Positions 61,930-64,000 of a stretch of DNA of 64,000 nt are shown piece after piece. The notes below the pieces were generated by a model, which saw only the letters and a program-made list of their open reading frames with translations, had not been told where the DNA came from and made no database searches. Source of the DNA: SZAS-103 sp038316385 (GTDB taxonomy: Bacteria > Pseudomonadota > Gammaproteobacteria > Xanthomonadales > Xanthomonadaceae); contig JBBQAN010000013.1 of the NCBI GenBank assembly GCA_038316385.1, positions 1-64,000 on the forward strand, read 5' to 3'. Made by a program: the position numbers and the translations under genes. Within the stretch, counting starts at the first letter, position 1. Each line of letters starts with the position of its first letter.

Positions 61930-64000
61930 GCAACTGGAGCTATACCCGACTCGCCGGACTCGAACCGCTGGTCATCACGCCGCAATCGAATTTCATCAAC
62001 GTCGGCGAGCGCACCAACGTTACCGGTTCGGCGCAGTTCCGCAAACTGATTGCGGACAATCGCTATGACCAGGCTGTGGTCGTCGCACGCCAGCAGGTCG
62101 AGAGCGGCGCGCAGATCATCGATGTGAACATGGACGAAGGCATGCTCGATTCAGAGCATGCGATGGTTACCTTCCTGCAATTGATTGCGGCCGAACCCGA
62201 CATCGCGCGCGTGCCGGTAATGGTGGATTCGTCGAAATGGACGGTGATCGAGGCTGGTCTTAAATGCCTGCAAGGCAAAGGCGTGGTCAACTCGATTTCG
62301 ATGAAAGAGGGCGAGGAAGAATTTTTGCGCCAGGCACGCCTCGTGCAGCGATATGGACACGCCGTCGTGGTGATGGCATTCGACGAACAAGGTCAGGCCG
62401 ATACCGCAACGCGCAAGATCGAAATTTGCACGCGTGCGTACGAACTGCTGACAACGCAAGCCGGCTTCGCGCCTGAAGACATCATCTTCGATCCCAACAT
62501 CTTCGCGATTGCCACTGGCATCGAAGAGCACAACAACTACGCTGTGGATTACATCGATGCCTGCCGCGAAATCAAGCGCCGGTTTCCGCTCGCGCATATT
62601 TCCGGCGGCGTCTCCAACGTCTCGTTTGCATTTCGCGGAAACAACGCCGTGCGCGAGGCGATTCACGCCGTATTCCTGTATCACGCGATCCGCGCCGGCA
62701 TGGACATGGGGATCGTCAATGCAGGCGCAATGCCGCTGTACGACGATTTGAATACGGAATTGCGAGAGCACGTCGAGGATGTGGTGCTCAATCGTCGCAG
62801 TGATGCGACCGAACGTTTGCTCGAACTCGCCGAACGCTTCCGCGCGAAGAAAGGCGATGTCAAGGTCGAGGAACTCGCCTGGCGCAGCCTGCCCGTCGCC
62901 GCCCGACTCAGTCATGCGTTGGTGCATGGTCTGGATGCGTTCGTCATCGAGGACACCGAGGAAGTGCGGCTGCTATCCACGCGTCCGCTCGATGTAATTG
63001 AAGGCCCATTGATGGACGGCATGAATGTCGTCGGCGATCTGTTTGGTGCCGGCAAGATGTTCCTGCCGCAAGTGGTGAAATCTGCACGGGTAATGAAAAA
63101 AGCGGTCGCACATTTGCTGCCCTACATCGAAGCAGAGAAGTTGCGCACCGGCGATGTTGGCAAGAACAATGGCACCATCGTGATGGCGACCGTGAAAGGC
63201 GACGTGCATGATATCGGCAAGAATATTGTCGGCGTGGTGCTCGCGTGCAACAATTTTGAAGTGATTGATCTCGGCGTGATGGTGCCGGCGCAAAAGATCA
63301 TCGACAAGGCGCTCGAAGTCAATGCGCACATGATCGGGGTGTCGGGGCTGATCACCCCATCGCTGGAAGAAATGGGCCACGTCGCGCGCGAAATGCAACG
63401 CCAAGGCCTGACGATTCCGTTGCTGATCGGCGGCGCGACGACATCGCGCGCGCACACCGCGTTGAAAATCGCGCCGCATTACAAATCACCGGCGGTGTGG
63501 GTCAAGGACGCTTCGCGCGCGGTCGGCGTCGCGCAGTCGCTGGTCAGCCCTGATCTGCGTGCAGCGTATGTCGCCGCCAACGAAGCCGATTACGAGACGA
63601 TTCGCGAGCGTCACAAGGATCGCAGCAACGCCAAGCGCCTTGTCTCGATTGACCATGCGCGCGCGCAGCGTTTCGACGGTGGCTGGAAAGATTACCTGCC
63701 GCCCGCACCGATCAAGCCGGGCCTGCACGTGTTCGATGATGTGTCGCTGCAAACGCTGCGCGATATCATCGACTGGACGCCCTTCTTCCAGAGCTGGGAA
63801 CTGTCAGGGCGTCATCCGCAGATTCTGGACGATGACGTCGTCGGCGCGCAGGCGCGCGAATTGTTCAACGACGCGCAGTGCATGCTCGACAAGATCATCG
63901 CGGAGAAATGGTTGACTGCAAAAGCCGTAGTCGGATTGTGGCCTGCAAATGCCGTTGGCGACGATGTCGAATTGTATGAGTCCGCGACGGGCAAACCGTT
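61926..64000 (+). CDS. metH: Methionine synthase, folate/cobalamin/activation module (split MetH), partial
   Basis: This is the second half of the split enzyme. It starts MSNWSYTRLAGLEPLVITPQ and runs off the right end of the window, with 691 codons visible. It has the pterin domain (FINVGERTNVTGSAQFRK, VMVDSSKWTVIEAGLKC, HISGGVSNVSFAFRGNN), then the cap and the B12 domain with D-x-H-x2-G (VKGDVHDIGKNIVGVV, near 427), and the start of the activation domain (DWTPFFQSWELSGRHPQILD). It should carry methyl from methyl-tetrahydrofolate to the partner module. Confidence 0.95.
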   Translation, partial: MSNWSYTRLAGLEPLVITPQSNFINVGERTNVTGSAQFRKLIADNRYDQAVVVARQQVESGAQIIDVNMDEGMLDSEHAMVTFLQLIAAEPDIARVPVMVDSSKWTVIEAGLKCLQGKGVVNSISMKEGEEEFLRQARLVQRYGHAVVVMAFDEQGQADTATRKIEICTRAYELLTTQAGFAPEDIIFDPNIFAIATGIEEHNNYAVDYIDACREIKRRFPLAHISGGVSNVSFAFRGNNAVREAIHAVFLYHAIRAGMDMGIVNAGAMPLYDDLNTELREHVEDVVLNRRSDATERLLELAERFRAKKGDVKVEELAWRSLPVAARLSHALVHGLDAFVIEDTEEVRLLSTRPLDVIEGPLMDGMNVVGDLFGAGKMFLPQVVKSARVMKKAVAHLLPYIEAEKLRTGDVGKNNGTIVMATVKGDVHDIGKNIVGVVLACNNFEVIDLGVMVPAQKIIDKALEVNAHMIGVSGLITPSLEEMGHVAREMQRQGLTIPLLIGGATTSRAHTALKIAPHYKSPAVWVKDASRAVGVAQSLVSPDLRAAYVAANEADYETIRERHKDRSNAKRLVSIDHARAQRFDGGWKDYLPPAPIKPGLHVFDDVSLQTLRDIIDWTPFFQSWELSGRHPQILDDDVVGAQARELFNDAQCMLDKIIAEKWLTAKAVVGLWPANAVGDDVELYESATGKP

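Overview
The window is a chromosomal segment of a GC-rich gammaproteobacterium, most likely Xanthomonadales/Lysobacterales and perhaps Rhodanobacteraceae. The signs are a DUF3011 secreted protein, the order rpsF-rpsR-rplI-dnaB-alr, a large NAD-specific glutamate dehydrogenase, a giant NdvB-type cyclic glucan synthase, a kynurenine (3-hydroxyanthranilate meta-cleavage) cluster and a methionine synthase split into two genes. The genus is inferred from gene content, not proven.

Region by region. Positions 1-5100 are the end of an integrated element. It holds a P4-type tyrosine integrase next to the 3' end of the tmRNA gene ssrA (5163-5515), a stand-alone Arm-DNA-binding protein, an AlpA-like regulator, small coupled ORFs, a ParB-like protein and a helicase cut short at two 20-bp repeats that look like the end of an insertion sequence. 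Positions 5686-10961 carry osmC, a DUF3011 protein, cydAB and a wax ester synthase/diacylglycerol acyltransferase. Positions 11027-16947, minus strand, carry phrB, alr, dnaB, rplI, rpsR and rpsF, with a repeat-rich gap before dnaB and a strongly structured 231-nt spacer before rplI.

Positions 17238-19889 hold the most interesting locus: a perfect FNR/Anr-type box followed by a Tat-exported high-potential iron-sulfur protein, a monoheme cytochrome fused to an outer-membrane barrel (Cyc2-like) and a diheme c4-type cytochrome with a lipobox-like signal. Together they look like an electron conduit across the outer membrane. iscA and asnS follow.

Positions 22536-32864 encode kynurenine-to-2-aminomuconate catabolism. 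The order is a PaiB-like regulator, an atypical SDR, 2-aminomuconate semialdehyde dehydrogenase, beta-carbonic anhydrase, a RidA-type deaminase and 3-hydroxyanthranilate dioxygenase, then ACMSD, kynureninase and kynurenine 3-monooxygenase. A reverse-strand, frameshifted HEAT-repeat gene splits the run. sbcB, a DUF2461 gene and ndvB (8.6 kb) come next.

Positions 43888-53742 carry a cN-I 5'-nucleotidase, PRC-barrel and SpoIIAA-like proteins, small unknown genes, nadK and the NAD-glutamate dehydrogenase. Positions 53896-59657 carry three cyclic-di-GMP proteins (GAF-GGDEF, GGDEF-EAL, HD-GYP) and an acyl-CoA dehydrogenase. Positions 59801-64000 carry an ArsR-methyltransferase fusion regulator with a promoter-overlapping inverted repeat, followed by the split metH genes; the second runs off the right edge.
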